64,000 nt of DNA from Rhynchosporium graminicola (GCA_900074885.1 FJUW01000010.1:620001-684000), one strand, 5' to 3'; positions 50,493 to 62,713 are shown, numbered from the stretch's first letter. Numbers and translations are program-made. The notes: generated by a model not told the origin, from the sequence alone.

Positions 50493-51509
50493 CTACACAC
50501 CTTTACCATATCCTTTTCCTCCCGCTTTAACATCGAATGCGACAGCCTCCTCCAATCCACAAGACTCAAACAATTTTCTCACTCCAATACCATTCCCACT
50601 TGCATCCCCATCATCCCTCAATCTCCTAAACACATCTTCCACCGCTTGATAGACCCCCTCAAGAGCCTGAGTGGGTGTGATCATGAGTCTATAACCCGCG
50701 TCTTTCGCCTGCTTGACTCTTAAAACAGGACTCACGCCACCAGGTACACAATTATACAAACACGGCAGTTCTCCCATATCGCTACAAAATCTCCTGGCTT
50801 CTTCCACGCTCGTCACACCTTCTAGGAACGCTACATCAGCACCTGCTTCAACCGCAGCTTTCAAGCGAGACAGTGCGACATCGTAGCCCGAGGAGGCGAG
50901 TGCGTCTGTTCGGGCGATGATAACGATATCGCGTCCTAGCTGAGCACGCATATTTGCTGCGGCGGTAATCCGCGAGACGAAGGTAGTTTCGTCGACCAAT
51001 TCTTTATTTTTAAGATGGCCGCAGCGTTTGTTGGTGACTTGATCCTCGAGATGTAACGCTGCGACGCCAGCAGATATATAAGCGGCCGTGGTACGGCCGA
51101 CCATCAAAGGACCTACATTTGTGAATCTCGCTGTCTCAAGACTCTACAAGTAGTAGGCACGTACCTCCATACCCAGTATCAGCGTCTGCTATCAATGGGA
51201 TAGATGGATCGATACTGGCGATCATGGCAGCGTTGTCACGCATGTCGTTCATAGTCGCCACACCGAGATCTGCAATACCGAGTTTTGACATCGTGGTTCC
51301 TGCTCCTGTCTTCATCCCTTCAGTAGGAGCTTTTCAAGACTTCACAAACGATAGAGTCGTACCATGTATAGATTCTTGAATCCAGCATCGAGAGCTAGAC
51401 GAGCAGTGAAGCCATCGTAAACCCCCGGACAGACGATGATCTCATTTTTGTTCCGCAGCTGCGAACGCAGCTTGGAAGCTGTACTTTCGGGAGTTGTTGA
51501 GTTCCCCAT
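50493..51509 (-). CDS. Isocitrate lyase / PEP mutase superfamily enzyme
   Basis: Exons 51363-51509, 51165-51309 and 50493-51112 (introns 53 and 52 nt); 303 residues. TIM-barrel enzyme of the ICL/PEPM family, which makes or breaks C-C or P-C bonds next to a carboxylate, using Mg2+. Seen: VCPGVYDGFTARLALDAGF, GAGTTMSKLGI, PLIADADTGYGG (metal-binding Asp pair), HLEDQV followed by NKRCGHL (the K/R-C-G-H signature loop with catalytic Cys), and VIIARTDAL. The short length and the NKRCGH loop resemble methylisocitrate-lyase-like and oxaloacetate-hydrolase-type fungal proteins; substrate not decidable from sequence. No peroxisomal SKL-type ending (terminal YGKGV). Confidence 0.88.
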
Positions 51510-52256
51510 GATCTGTCATTTGACTGTTACTAGAACTTTCCAAAGGGTGCTGAATTTTATATGATTTGGAGCATTTTCTTTGCTTGAGGTATGACGAGGG
51601 TGTGGATAATGAACGGAAATCGTGAGCGCGTATTGCGGGGATTTTTATGCTAGATCCGGCAGTTGCAATTGGAAAGAGTGGACTTTCCATCGGGAGGAAA
51701 ACTTCGCACCTTTTATCTTCAGCTGTTTTCAATCGGTCTTATGGAGCAGAAAGCATAAATCGAGATTATTTTTACATATCAAATAGCTATCAGTAGATAC
51801 TGTAACATATTTGGGGAAAAGGTCAGAGCTTCATACATGAATTTGCCTTATGGGGCCCACCTAGCTTGTCTCTGCTGAAGCCAGCCAAGTGAAATGTTGG
51901 AGGTCACTTAGGAAACTCCTGTAAGTGTCTCATGAAGCTTTTATACGTACGACCCATGTTTTCATGAAAGATTAGTCTTGCTTTACCGAAGACAATTTTC
52001 ACCTAGTCTCAAGCCTCCAAATAACACCTGGCGAAGAAAACTTTGATCTGTTAATGTTCGTGGGAATTTTATTTCTACCAGTCTTCTCATCATTCCTTTT
52101 AGCAGGCTTATAAGCCATAGCGGGCAGTTGTTTCTCCGTACCAGATGCATTTCCCTCCTACCAGCTCTAATGCAAACCCCAACTTTCAATGCTGCCTTTT
52201 GATATTTTCCATGGACCGAGGTACAAATACAAACATTATTATGGTGGTTAGAAGGT
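51510..52256. other. Intergenic
   Basis: Upstream of the ICL/PEPM gene and downstream of the chitinase, both on minus. Nothing else supported. Confidence 0.55.
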
Positions 52257-53534
52257 CTAGCCTCCATGTAAGGCTTTGAAGCCTGCGCCAATAAGGCTCC
52301 GAGGTCCTGGAGGAGCATCTGCTGTGCCCGTCCAATAAAACAGCCCCTGTACTTGTCAACAATTTGAACCTAGGAATGACGAGATTTACCAACTCCGAGC
52401 CCTTTTTCTAAACAGAAACCCGCTTTTATCTTCACTGTCTCGGGATTATCGTAGGAAACAAATCCTCCATCAGCACCAGTAGAAAAGGCCGCTACGACTC
52501 GTGTGTTGACAATCTCTTCGGCATTGTTTCTTGGCAGTTGTTTATATTCGAAAGTTCCCTCTTCTCCCCCGCAACCGTTAAATGCATGACCAGGAGCACT
52601 CGCGCCTAGGAACGATCTACCGTATACTGGTACACCAAGGAGGATTTTGCTTGCTGGAAATCCGGTGGATATGACATAGTCTACAGCAGCGGATCCTGAT
52701 GGTTCGCCTGGATTTCCTGGATGGAGCTGAGCATGATGTCCAGCGGTGGTTGACCACGAGCCTGCAAAATCATAGGCCATAAGATTGATCAGGTCCAAGT
52801 AGTCTTGCGCTCTGTTAAGATCGATGTGCTGCAGGGCCCACTGCCCGGCTGGCAAAGCTGCCGTCAGGATATACCGATGATTGGGAAGATGAAGGCGAAT
52901 TGCGGCAAGCAATGCAAGGAAGTCTGCTCCCTGCTGAGCATCTGAGGGATGCTCCCAGTCAACTTGCACAAAATCAGTAAAGACCGAACCACATTTTCTA
53001 AGACCTTACTGTCGATACCGTCAAATCCGGATGCATCAATCAAGCCTTTTGCAGACCTTCCAAAGTTGTCTCTAGATGCAGCACTTGAGGCCACGGATGC
53101 AAAATGCTGACTTGCGGCTCCACCACCAATAGACAAGATCAACTTGAGATAGCTGTGCTGTTCCTTCAACCTCATGAATGATCCTAAGCATCCGGTAGCT
53201 CCATCCACAGGCATTTGCGCATCTGCCCATTCATCACTCAACTAGTCAGGTGGTTAGTTTGGAAAAGATGCCTTGCAGGAGAACGTACGAATATGCCTCC
53301 ATCAGCAGAGAGATGAGCAAATGCGTAGAAAACATGGCTGATGCAGTTGTAGTTCAATGTCGCTGGTGTTTCCCCCCGGTAGCATCGGTAGTTGGGATAG
53401 TATACCGCATTTTTCCTAGTCAGACTTGCCAAACTCGCGTCTAGTGACGGTCGAGAAGGCCTTCGAGGTGTGTTGAGTTGAGACCTGGAAGCATAGGGGA
53501 TAGGTGGGGGAACTGGTCCAAAGAAATTTGCCAT
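52257..53534 (-). CDS. GH18 chitinase (class V type), no signal peptide
   Basis: Hydrolyses beta-1,4 N-acetylglucosamine chains by substrate-assisted catalysis. Exons 53289-53534, 53010-53241, 52394-52962 and 52257-52346; all three introns are 47 nt; 378 residues. Seen: NAVYYPNYRCYRG (first barrel strand), SHVFYAFAH, LILSIGGG (~116-123), the catalytic DGIDIDWEH with Glu ~163, INLMAYDFAGSW (Tyr/Asp of strand 6), VPVYGRSF, and GLFYWTGTAD (conserved strand-8 Trp). A Pro/Ser-rich N-terminus replaces a signal peptide, so the enzyme may be intracellular or secreted by another route. The last intron begins GTTGGT, a weaker donor chosen because it restores the strand-8 motif. Confidence 0.9.
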
Positions 53535-54878
53535 TCTTCGGGGTAGGAGAGGAGGTATCTGTCTGTCCTGACTAGTTGATGTACCAAATTTGAATTGATG
53601 CTCGAGCCGAGAAAAGGAGCATCGGAATGTGTATTCGCATATTATGTTTGTTGACTTCCAAAAACAGTATGTTGGTGGAAACGCAATTCGCCAGCTGTTT
53701 GGTAAGGTGAGGAGACCTGGGAGTGCAAATGACTAGATGCAGTGTCTAGGTACACCACTCATAGGCAAAAGTTGTAGGAAGACAGGAGAAAGACGGAGAG
53801 ACACAAATGGGAATCTGCCGGTATGTGAAGCGGGCAAACTCCAAAACCTAGTCAGTCACCAGCGTCCCGAGCCATCACCTAGTAGCCCGGCGATCTCTCA
53901 GAATTGGAAGCGTGGTAGCATTTGCTAGTACTGCTGTAGCAAAGGAGGCGGTGGAGCATGTGGAGGGTTGAGATCCCGCAGCAGAAAACGAGCCGCCGAA
54001 TGACAGCGGTTAAATAAGAGTCACTCCTACAGACCGATGTTTCCCAAAGCAAAGCCTTTGAAACCGACGGCGTTCATGCCTGGCCTAAAAGGTTTCTGGT
54101 TCTATGTATGCATAGTTGCTAGCGTCAATAAGCCGCTTCACTTTACTTTACCTCACTGCATGACACATACATGTACTGTACTGGCAGCTCAAGTTAGTTA
54201 GTTAGTTAGTTAGTTACATGAGAAAGTCTATCTAGGCTAAGCGTACGAGCAGAAAGCGAAGCAAGGCCAGCCAGCCAGCCACCAAAGACACCTGGGTCTG
54301 TTAGTTAGTACCTTCGCCCAGGACCATCCATCCATCCATCCAAGCTCAGCAATGGAATTATCTTCTTGCGTCTTCGGAGCATACTCCGTGGGTTCCAGGC
54401 CTGTTTTGGCGATGGAGGCATATATACCTACCTACCTACCTACCTACCTAGCCTAGGTAATGTAGGTCGGTAGGTATGTTGGCGAAGTGCCAAGTGCAGG
54501 TAAGGGCCATCATCCATGCACTGTTCATGCGGTGGCGTGGGTGGTACTGTATGGCGTCGGATGCCTCAGGGAGTGGAAGTCCTATTGTAACTAAACGTGC
54601 GGGGCACGGAAAAAACCCAGGAATAGTAACGTAATAAATAGAATAATAACTACTATTCTCCGTATTCTAACTATAGATATGTATCGGTAAAAGACTGAAA
54701 GAAAGCTCAAATGAACAAGATCTCTAGATTGCGCTGCGGAATAGCGAACCACCCGATTGCGGTATTTGGCTGAGCTTTCCATCGACTTCCTCAATCTTTC
54801 TGTGACTTGTACATTGCGTCTACTCATTATATTATAATTATATTTTAATGATGAGTACTGACTCGCTCGTCGGCGCAG
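53535..54878. other. Intergenic with microsatellites
   Basis: Chitinase promoter followed by short tandem arrays: TTAG-type at 54193-54215, GCCA near 54267-54281, CCAT near 54323-54340, CTAC at 54426-54450. No gene supported; a minus frame at 54591-54827 is AT-rich and not credible. Confidence 0.55.
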
Positions 54879-54880
54879 TA

Positions 54881-56702
54881 CAGTGAAACCCCTGTTATAA
54901 CGATCACCGTTATAACGATATTTCCATTATAGCGATATATTTCCACGGACGGAGCGTTTTCTTATATAATTCCTAATATTAATAATATCGTTACTAAATT
55001 GCCGTATATCGTTATATCAGTTTAGCTCGGTATGCCTCGAATATTAATTACAATTGAGTAGCGACGAGCTCTACGACGCTAGCGAAGCTCCTAAACGCTT
55101 ATACCGTCTTATAAGGCTTATATTAATTAGTTCTATACTTAATTCAACTATAAGATTAGCTAGTTAACTATATTAGAGTCTCTTAGAGCTTATTTCTCCT
55201 ACCTTGATAATATATCTATAGCTTTAGTAATTAATAGTATATAGTCACGACTACGAGTAGGCTATTAGGAAGACTTAGAGCAGATTCTTATATAATAGTA
55301 GCTTCGGATTGAGGCTCGCGGAGGGTTTATAATAGGTGAAATTATACGGCAGAAGGCGCAGACTCTCTAGTACTAATTACCTTAATATTAGGATAAGCCT
55401 TGCCCTGAATTCAGTAAACGCTAGCTTGAAAGCTATAAGAAGAGATATAACGTACGAGTACAATAGCGCTTTAGAGAAGACGCCTCTGTACTAGAATCGA
55501 CTGAAGACGAGATAAAGGCTCTACGAATACTAGCCGGCGAATATAACGAGGAGGATATATATAATATAGACGAAACCGGCTTATTCTGGAGAATAACCTC
55601 TTCTCGCGGTCTATTAATATAACCCCGCGCTAGCCTGAAGAAGGATAAGTCTCGAATATCTCTTATTATTTATATAAACGCTATAGGAAGTGATAAGCTT
55701 CTAATATAGTATATTAGAAAGTATAAAACGCCGCGCGCTTTACGGAATATCAGCGTTTCGACTATAGGAGGCGAGTAGCAGTAGAATAAGAAGGCTTAGA
55801 TGAATATAGTTATTATAGTTAACTAGCTGAAGGCTTTCTATCGCTATATTAGTAATAGAACTATCTTGCTAGCTATAGACAACTTCTTAGCTCATTATAC
55901 TAGCTTAGAACTATATCCGCTACCTGCGAATATTCGGATTTACTAGCTACCTCTAAACTCGACGAGTCGTTTCTAACCTCTTAATTAAGGTATTATTCAG
56001 AATCTTAAGGCCTATTACCGTTATTATTAGCTATAATATATAATCGATTGCCTTGAAAGAGGAGATAAGCTAGTATAATCTATAAACGTCTACTTAGCTC
56101 TACGATAAGTATTCCGGAGTTAGTTTATAAACGTTAGTAATACGATAATTTATAACTACTTCCGGAAATCAACTCTAGTCGCAGCTCTAATAGCTCTTCT
56201 GATATTACCTTAGCTAGCTGATCTTATATAGCTTTATTAATAAGCTTCAATAGTAGTAGATATTAGGGACGCTATGAGTTTAAATAACTTCTTAAACCCC
56301 CCGGAAGAAGCTATAACGGACGCAATTGATATAGAGAACGAGTAGATTAACGACACTTTATTATAAGAGATAATAGAAGATCACTTATAAAGCGAAACTC
56401 CTGAGGATGAAGATAAGGCTAGAGACTTAGTTCTAGAGCTAGAATACTCTATTCAAGACGTAAGGCAGGCTTTAAAGGTATTACTTTGCTTTATAGAGAA
56501 GTAAAGAACTATGAATATAAGTTATATACAAGTAATTAAGCGCTACGAGTAGGAGTTATAGTCTATAGAGAGAGACTCGCTCTCCCAGGGTTCCCTTGAT
56601 AGGTAGCTTATATAATATAAACTCGTTCCTTTATAACGATATATCCGTTATAACGATATTTTTGACTGTCCCGAATCAATCGTTATAACAGGGGTTTCAC
56701 TA
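54881..56702. mobile_element. Pogo/Tigger-type DNA transposon, RIP-degraded
   Basis: 1822 bp. Left end CAGTGAAACCCCTGTTATAACG, right end its inverted copy (CGTTATAACAGGGGTTTCAC then TA where TG is expected, a G-to-A change). A TA flanks each side (54879-54880, 56703-56704), the expected target duplication. GTTATAACGATAT motifs repeat just inside both ends as subterminal repeats. The ends match the known Tigger/pogo style. The interior is TpA-rich with many stops. Confidence 0.85.
55030..56600 (+). pseudogene. Pogo-family (DDE_1) transposase relic
   Basis: Readable but stop-filled plus frame(s). Key blocks: EEDIYNIDETGLFWR (first catalytic Asp region), KKDKSRISLIIYINAIGSDK, LLAIDNFLAHYTS (second Asp in DN), then LPLNSTSRF and GIIQNLKAYYR. 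These are the usual DDE_1 blocks of Fot/Tigger transposases. The DNA-binding N-terminal part is hardly readable. Inactive. Confidence 0.65.
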
Positions 56703-56704
56703 TA

Positions 56705-57419
56705 GAGGGTTTTCGCAGTCAAAAACACTTTCGAAAATACAGTTTTCCTGGCCGTGCACAGCAGAAACGGGTTTAGTCGTGGAGCCACCCAATTTCCACT
56801 AAAGTTCAACCTATTCCGTTTGTAGTAGTCATGTCCGGACTAAAAGAGGAAAACTGTTCACTGTGAACAGAAAACTGTCTGCTATGGACAGTTTTTGAAG
56901 TCGTATAGATTAGGCTTAGCGTGCTTCTATTTCAACGTCAGCTAGAGTGTTACGGAGGCTGGAGATACTATATATACCTCAAATCGACGTTATGGACCAT
57001 AATCAGCCAAAGCTGATATAACTCAGGAGTAGAGAATCGGAAGGTTATAAGGACTTTTCTCTCGGGCCACGAATCCAGATCAAACGTATGGCGATTATAC
57101 TCGTACGGAACTCGATATCTTGGTGCTACAGCTTGCTGCTACTGCAAAAACCTCCTCCGACGACGTCTCCTTCTGCGAATCCATACAGCTAAAGCAACAG
57201 CTAGAATCGTCTCTTTCTCCATAGTCGTCACAGTCAAATTCTAGCAATAGCACAAGATTCTGATATCACGGAAATTGAGCTATTTGTCATGCTTTACGGC
57301 TAGCAAGGAACCCCAGTCTGCTACCTGCAAAATCTGGTATAGTCTCCCTTACGCTAATTTAGTATTACAAGGTTCAGAAACTGTCTTTTCCAAAGTGTTC
57401 TCCAGGTGCGAAAACCCTC
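56705..57419. mobile_element. Non-autonomous TA-flanked element, 715 bp
   Basis: Inverted ends GAGGGTTTTCGCA at left (56705-56717) and TGCGAAAACCCTC at right (57407-57419). Similarity continues imperfectly inward (AACACTTT on the left, AAAGTGTT on the right). TA on each side (56703-56704, 57420-57421). No transposase frame. A near-palindrome AACTGTTCACTGTGAACAG lies near 56850. It abuts the pogo element, sharing a TA. Confidence 0.7.
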
Positions 57420-57420
57420 T

Positions 57421-57452
57421 AGTGCAGTGCAGTGCAGTGCAGTGCAGTGCAG
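57421..57452. repeat. Microsatellite (AGTGC)n
   Basis: More than six copies of a 5-base unit, starting at the TA next to the 715-bp element. Confidence 0.95.
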
Positions 57453-58592
57453 ACGCCCAGATGCATCTGTCCTCCGTACATGACAGGGAACCGATCAAAG
57501 GGTCAAGCCGCGGAGAATACTGTACTGCCCACTCGGGTTAAAATTTCAAAGGTCACACACAGTAGTGTCTTGCGGAAGGCACTCAAAGTACAATGACGTA
57601 TTCGGATCACACATATGTACTTCTATCCCCTCGGAGTTTCTGACTTCATAACATTGGCAAACGTGAAGGGCACTAGTTGTGTAAGATGTTTGAGTACGAG
57701 GACCGAAGCAAGGAATGGCCGACGAGGCTGGAGGGAAGTGTATGTGTGTACCTTACCTACCTACCTATCCTGTCCTTGTGGGTGGTGTATACTTAGTAAG
57801 TACTTGCCGCGTATGTCGTGGAGACAGGGTTGTAGGTCAAGGTGGTCTAGCTGTCTGTGGTCGGCATGAGTGACTGAGTCGGAAAGTCAAATGGAGAAGA
57901 ATCGAGACAGAAGAATCAAGCAACTATAATAGGTGGTAGTGGTACTACTCCCCAAGTTACTACCTCCGAGTATGACGAGATGGGAACGTCGAGGCTGGGC
58001 AAGCAAGTACATTCGTCGAAGAGAGCACTGGCGCGTACGTACACTTGAGTGTTGCGGCGACTCGGTTTCGAAGTCACCAAACCAAATAGGACAGTTACTG
58101 TAACTACATGACTATGAACACTTACTTACTCAACTCTCTGAGTTGGGTTTCTGTGAAGGAATTTACTGAAGGGACATTTCTAGAAGACGAGTTTCCTTGC
58201 CTTCAACTTCCGAATCTTGAAATGAGTAAATGACTTATTACTATTACTGATTAGTATCTCACCAAAGAAATGAACTCAACCCTGGACTGGCCTCGCTGGC
58301 CTAGCCTAGCCTCGAAGGAGGGGGTTATTATTGCTAGGGAGGGGTCGACTGTCAGTCATCATCGAATCAAGAAGCTAGGAGCCGGCATGCGATTACTATA
58401 CGGGTATGGGTGGACTTGTACTTTACAGGCCTGCGCCTGCCCTGCCTGGTGGGCTCTGTCAGATCTCCGGGCCCGTCATTACGCGACGCGCTTGATCTCC
58501 ACACTTGCACTCAGCGTGTGAGCTCAATTGCCTCACGTTTCCAAACAAACAAACAATCGATCAGTCAATCAGTTGCCACCACATCAATCGTG
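57453..58592. other. Intergenic, Yth1 promoter region
   Basis: No gene supported. Open plus frames at 57615-57869 and 58270-58521 lack family resemblance; the latter partly overlaps the presumed 5' leader. Confidence 0.5.
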
Positions 58593-59451
58593 ATGGCAGC
58601 CGTTCTGTCTCTTGGTCCAGGGTCGAAAGATCTCGCGCGACAGATCCTGGAGCACCAAGCCCCCAAGTACAGCTTCTCTTTCTCGCCGTTCCTCCTGGAG
58701 AACTATCGCCATGGCATCACACCCGATCGCCCTACGTGTAAGGCGTATCAACAAGGCCACTGTCCTCTGGGACCCAGATGCTCCGATAGACACACGGCCT
58801 TCAACAGCAACTCGAATTTTAATAACCTGGTATGCAAGCATTGGTTGCGTGGACTGTGCAAGAAGGGCGAGAGCTGCGAGTTTCTGCATGAGTACAACTT
58901 GAGGAAAATGCCCGAGTGCAATTTCTTTGCCAAGAATGGATACTGCTCGAACGGAGGTATGTCCGGTCACTTTTATGCCTCTTTACTACATTAACCATAG
59001 CGCTACAGATGAATGCTTGTATCTCCACCTTGACCCCTCTTCGAAACTCTCGCCTTGCCCCCATTACGAGAAAGGCTTCTGTCCCCTGGGACCCATTTGC
59101 TCGCTACGACATGTTCGGAGAAACCTTTGCGTGTTCTACCTAGCAGGATTCTGTCCGGACGGCAAGACATGCAAGAACGCCCACCCCAGGTGGCCCACCG
59201 ATCTTCCCAGGCCGACTGTGAGGGTGGAAAAGGACCCCGAAGAGTTGGCAGAGGAACAACGTCTGTTGATGGAGCGAGCGGAGAGGGAACAAGCAGCTGA
59301 AAGAGAGCGATACAATGACGGAGAAGGCGGTGGAGGTAGAGGAAGAGGCGGCCGAGGAAGATGGCATCATGGTGGAGGGGGTGCGAACTGGGGAAGTGGA
59401 CGTGGTAGGGGAGGAGGAGGGAGAGGTGCAGGACGAGGCTATCACGGATAA
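58593..59451 (+). CDS. yth1: Yth1/CPSF30-type mRNA 3'-end processing zinc-finger protein
   Basis: Subunit of the nuclear cleavage and polyadenylation factor; its CCCH fingers contact the poly(A) signal region and bridge to Fip1. Exons 58593-58956 and 59009-59451 (52-nt intron); 268 residues. Five CCCH fingers can be followed: [54 protein letters not shown] then DECLYLH (split by the intron), [20 protein letters not shown], and [20 protein letters not shown]. An acidic Glu/Arg helix and a Gly/Arg-rich tail ([13 protein letters not shown]) follow, typical of filamentous-fungal Yth1. Start is the ATG before AAVLSLGPG; the frame is open further upstream without need. Confidence 0.93.
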
Positions 59452-60450
59452 AGTGTCCTTCACGAAACAATTGCTACCATCGGAAAGAGGGCGAATCTGC
59501 ATCTCATGACATGCATTTGATCTTGGGTGCTCGAATCCAAAAAGCTGAGGACACTAGGATCATCGATATGCATGTGAGCTGAGGCAGTGTGTCATGAACT
59601 CGGTTTATGCAAAGACATTCAAGCCATTTGAGCAAACAAAGCTTCACATCGACGATCTACCTCAGACGATTCTCCAGTCCAGATTACCGGAACAGACGTC
59701 CGGACAAAGGACTGTACTATCATCCTGCCCTATCTCACCTTACATTGTATTGCCCCATCAATCGATTCCGTGGGAGTGAACGAGAGGCGTCTTTAGCTCG
59801 GTCCGGAAACTTCGCAATGCATTGCTCAGCCGCCTGCACTCTGACGACAGAGGGAAATACTCCGTACTGTCTCACATCGTCGTATCTTTCTTCACGAATA
59901 CAATCTCACATTCTCCGGAATGTTCTGAAGAGGATAATGACGTTTCAATTCGGAGGGAGGATCACATTCGGTCTGACCTACACCCACTATTACCGGGATG
60001 AATGCTCCGGGAGAACCTAAGCGGGCCGAAATAAGATGTCCATCAGCACCTGGGGCATATCGTAAGGATTGTAACATTTACTGCATGTGAAATTCTGCTT
60101 TGGGAAAGACCTGATACAAAATTGCTATCTAAGCGAGCTTAGCAGATTCGTGATTGCCACATGTATCCGAGTTTTTTCAAGGAAGAGTTTCCCAAGTGCT
60201 GTCTTCTCCTGAAGTGCAGCTGTGGATGCAATTCCACTTACAGCATTGCTATCTAAGCGAGCTGAGAAGATTCGGCGATTCACATGTATCCGAGCCTTGT
60301 GAAGGGATAGTTTCCTGAGAGCTATTTTGTCCTAACGTTCAATGATGACATGTAGTAGAGATCTCCTCATACCTGTAGCGCCTATCAAATCCGAAAACTC
60401 CAGTCCACGCCAAAGCCCGCTCACGTAGAGTAATGATACGAATCTTACAT
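59452..60450. other. Intergenic, convergent 3' flanks with a direct repeat
   Basis: Between yth1 (+) and the DUF1776 gene (-). The only structure seen is the duplication at 60121-60332. Open frames at 59594-60020 are not credible. Confidence 0.55.
60121..60332. repeat. Two ~90-bp direct repeats, 124 bp apart
   Basis: Copy 1 (60121-60210) and copy 2 (60245-60332) share ATTGCTATCTAAGCGAGCT at the start, ACATGTATCCGAG in the middle and a TGTCTTCTCCT / TTTTGTCCT end, with about a quarter of positions changed. No open frame conserved between copies. Confidence 0.75.
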
Positions 60451-62124
60451 TTAAAGCCCTTCTCCATCTACACCGTGCTCCTTATCGTTGTCCCTGTCAC
60501 CAGACACAGAAATGTACTCGCTATCCCCAGTTCCTAACCTGCTGATAGGAAACCTCGATGCTGGTGACTCAGGTCCTCTCTCACTCTCACTGCCCACACT
60601 ACTCGCAGGCCCAGCCGTAATTAGACCTCTCCCAAACTCTCCTTGCATAACACCACCCTCCACCCTCCTGACACCCATCATCCAGGAAACTAGCCCACTG
60701 GGAACCCATCTACCCACAAAACCATAAAGACCACTCCCCATGCCAACTCTCACAATACCTCCCCTGCCCCTCACAATAGCGTCAAAAACAGCATTGTTCA
60801 ATTCCCTCAGAGGCGTACCTTTGCCTAATGCAGATTTCGACCCTTCAGTAGAGGTTGAGGCGACGAAATTCTTCGAGTACGATAATCGTGTGCTATTATC
60901 CCATCTTAAAGTTTCTGCTCGCTGAGCGGATGGTGTTGTTGTGTTGCGAGAGTGAGGTGTGAAAGTGCTGGTGTCAAATGTGCCGAGCTGGAGATGTGTG
61001 ACTGGGATATTGAGGGGCGAGATTTCAGCTGTGAGAACCCTTGAGAGAGATGTGAGGGCGGAATTTATGAGTGACTCCGGGGCGTGAAAGGCTGGTGAGA
61101 GAGAGGTTATTATGGAAGGTGTCAGGAGGAGAACGGAGGGTCTAGGTACTGGTCCTGCGGAATTGGCATGAAGGTGTGGGTGGGAGAAAGGAAGACGTTG
61201 CAGCAGCGGGAGGAAGTTTTGGAGAGTAAGTATTGGTGTCAAGAGGCGAGTGTTAAGGAGGTCGGACAGGTTCGAAGCGGAAAGAGCAGCGATAGGAAGG
61301 GATGGGTAGGTCGAGGAGGGTATTAGGATCAGAGAGCGGAGGGTTAAGTGATGAGCTTTTGCGCCCTGGAACGCAGCGTGAGGGGTCTGGAGATGCGCTG
61401 TGAAACGATCTATTGAGGCGCGAGCACTGGATGGCTGATGGAATATGTTAGTCGTAGCTTAAGTTTGAGACATGTGTATATGGTCTTACATCCACAATAT
61501 CGATTGTCAGAGGCTTGATATCTGGCCGAGACTCATTCTGCACTAACAACTCCTCCTCGATGGTATTACACACCACATACACAATGAACCCTCTCCTTTC
61601 CAGATCTAGCATTACGGACCTGGTAATAGCCTCCGATGGCGAGCCAGCTACAACCACGACCTCGAGTCTTGCACCATTATTTGCACGCTTCGCTCTGCGC
61701 TTTTTCCGATAGCTGGATTTCCGCTTTACCACGTGGTAAGTCACACCTCCGAGCGCTATGACGATGACAGTGGTGAGTATCTTGTTCTTAAAGATCCATT
61801 GATGGACTTGTGCGATAAAGGTGGTGGAAGAGGCGACCGCTTGAGCGAATGATTGTGGTGGCGGACGAGGAGGTCGAGGACGTGCAGATTCGGGAATCCA
61901 TTGAGAGGAAGAAAGGGCTTCGCGAAGTGTGTTTGATACTTTGGCAAGATGCTGATCTACATAGTCTGCTATGGCGTTCGAGTATCTCCAGATATCATTA
62001 GGTACGGAAGAGAGCTGGACTTCCGTTAGACTTTACTTACGCTCCTTTAGTTGTAGCAGATGAGTGCTGGAAGCTGGGAGGATGGACTTACGACGTCCAA
62101 AAATGCCTGATCATCAGCGGACAT
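60451..62124 (-). CDS. DUF1776 family protein, SDR-like, membrane-anchored
   Basis: Exons 62092-62124, 61490-62014 and 60451-61434 (introns 77 and 55 nt); 513 residues. After ~85 residues with a Pro-rich stretch (ARPRPPRPPPQS) comes one membrane helix (~88-106, ILTTVIVIALGGVTYHVV), then a basic segment (KRKSSYRKKRRAKR) and a Rossmann-like start (VVVVAGSPSEAITRSVMLDL, then GFIVYVVCNT). A degenerate short-chain dehydrogenase fold continues (LTPSIITSLSPAFHAPESL). The tail is Ser/Gly/acidic and probably disordered. DUF1776 proteins occur throughout Ascomycota, likely at an organelle membrane, function unknown. First intron acceptor CCAG was chosen because only it keeps the frame into SSVPNDIW. 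Confidence 0.85.
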
Positions 62125-62713
62125 ATTGGACTTGGGCAACAAAATAGATGCTTTCTGTAAGCGTTCTGAGGGAGTCCTGCTATACAGCCAGCGGACTGAG
62201 CTAGAGGTTGACTTGTAATACTGCGGGGGACGCTAGCGGCCGAATTTACTTAGAGGAATATATATGTAAAGTCATGAAATCATTATCTGAAAATCGCCTG
62301 ACAGACTGAGATATCACGGCATCATCTTAGATCTTCTGCTCCTCAATCTCTTTCACTGTCACGAAACAAATACTGAGCTTGTTCTCCGCTTCATTGGACT
62401 CGAGCATACCGGCTAGCCGCCCCTCTGACATTCATTTTTCTTTCACTCATCAACATCAATAACCAAATCACAATATCAATTCCGTGGAATTAGATACATC
62501 GCCTGCAAGTTATCTTATTAAATTCTAGAGTTCTAGTGAATCATGATTTCCCAAGATACTCCACTAATTCTATTGTCCATGCGATTGTCCCATCTTGTTT
62601 CTATTGCATAACTGGCGCCTTCCCTTCATGTTAGCTTTGCAGTCTTGTATAAGTTTCTCTGCGGTTATGTTTTACTTCAACGTTGAATTCACTCTACCTT
62701 CCTAGCTTCGAAG
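62125..62713. promoter_or_regulatory. Shared divergent promoter region
   Basis: 589 bp between the start codons of the DUF1776 gene (-) and the M61-like gene (+), so both promoters must lie here. No specific binding site is supportable. Confidence 0.5.
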
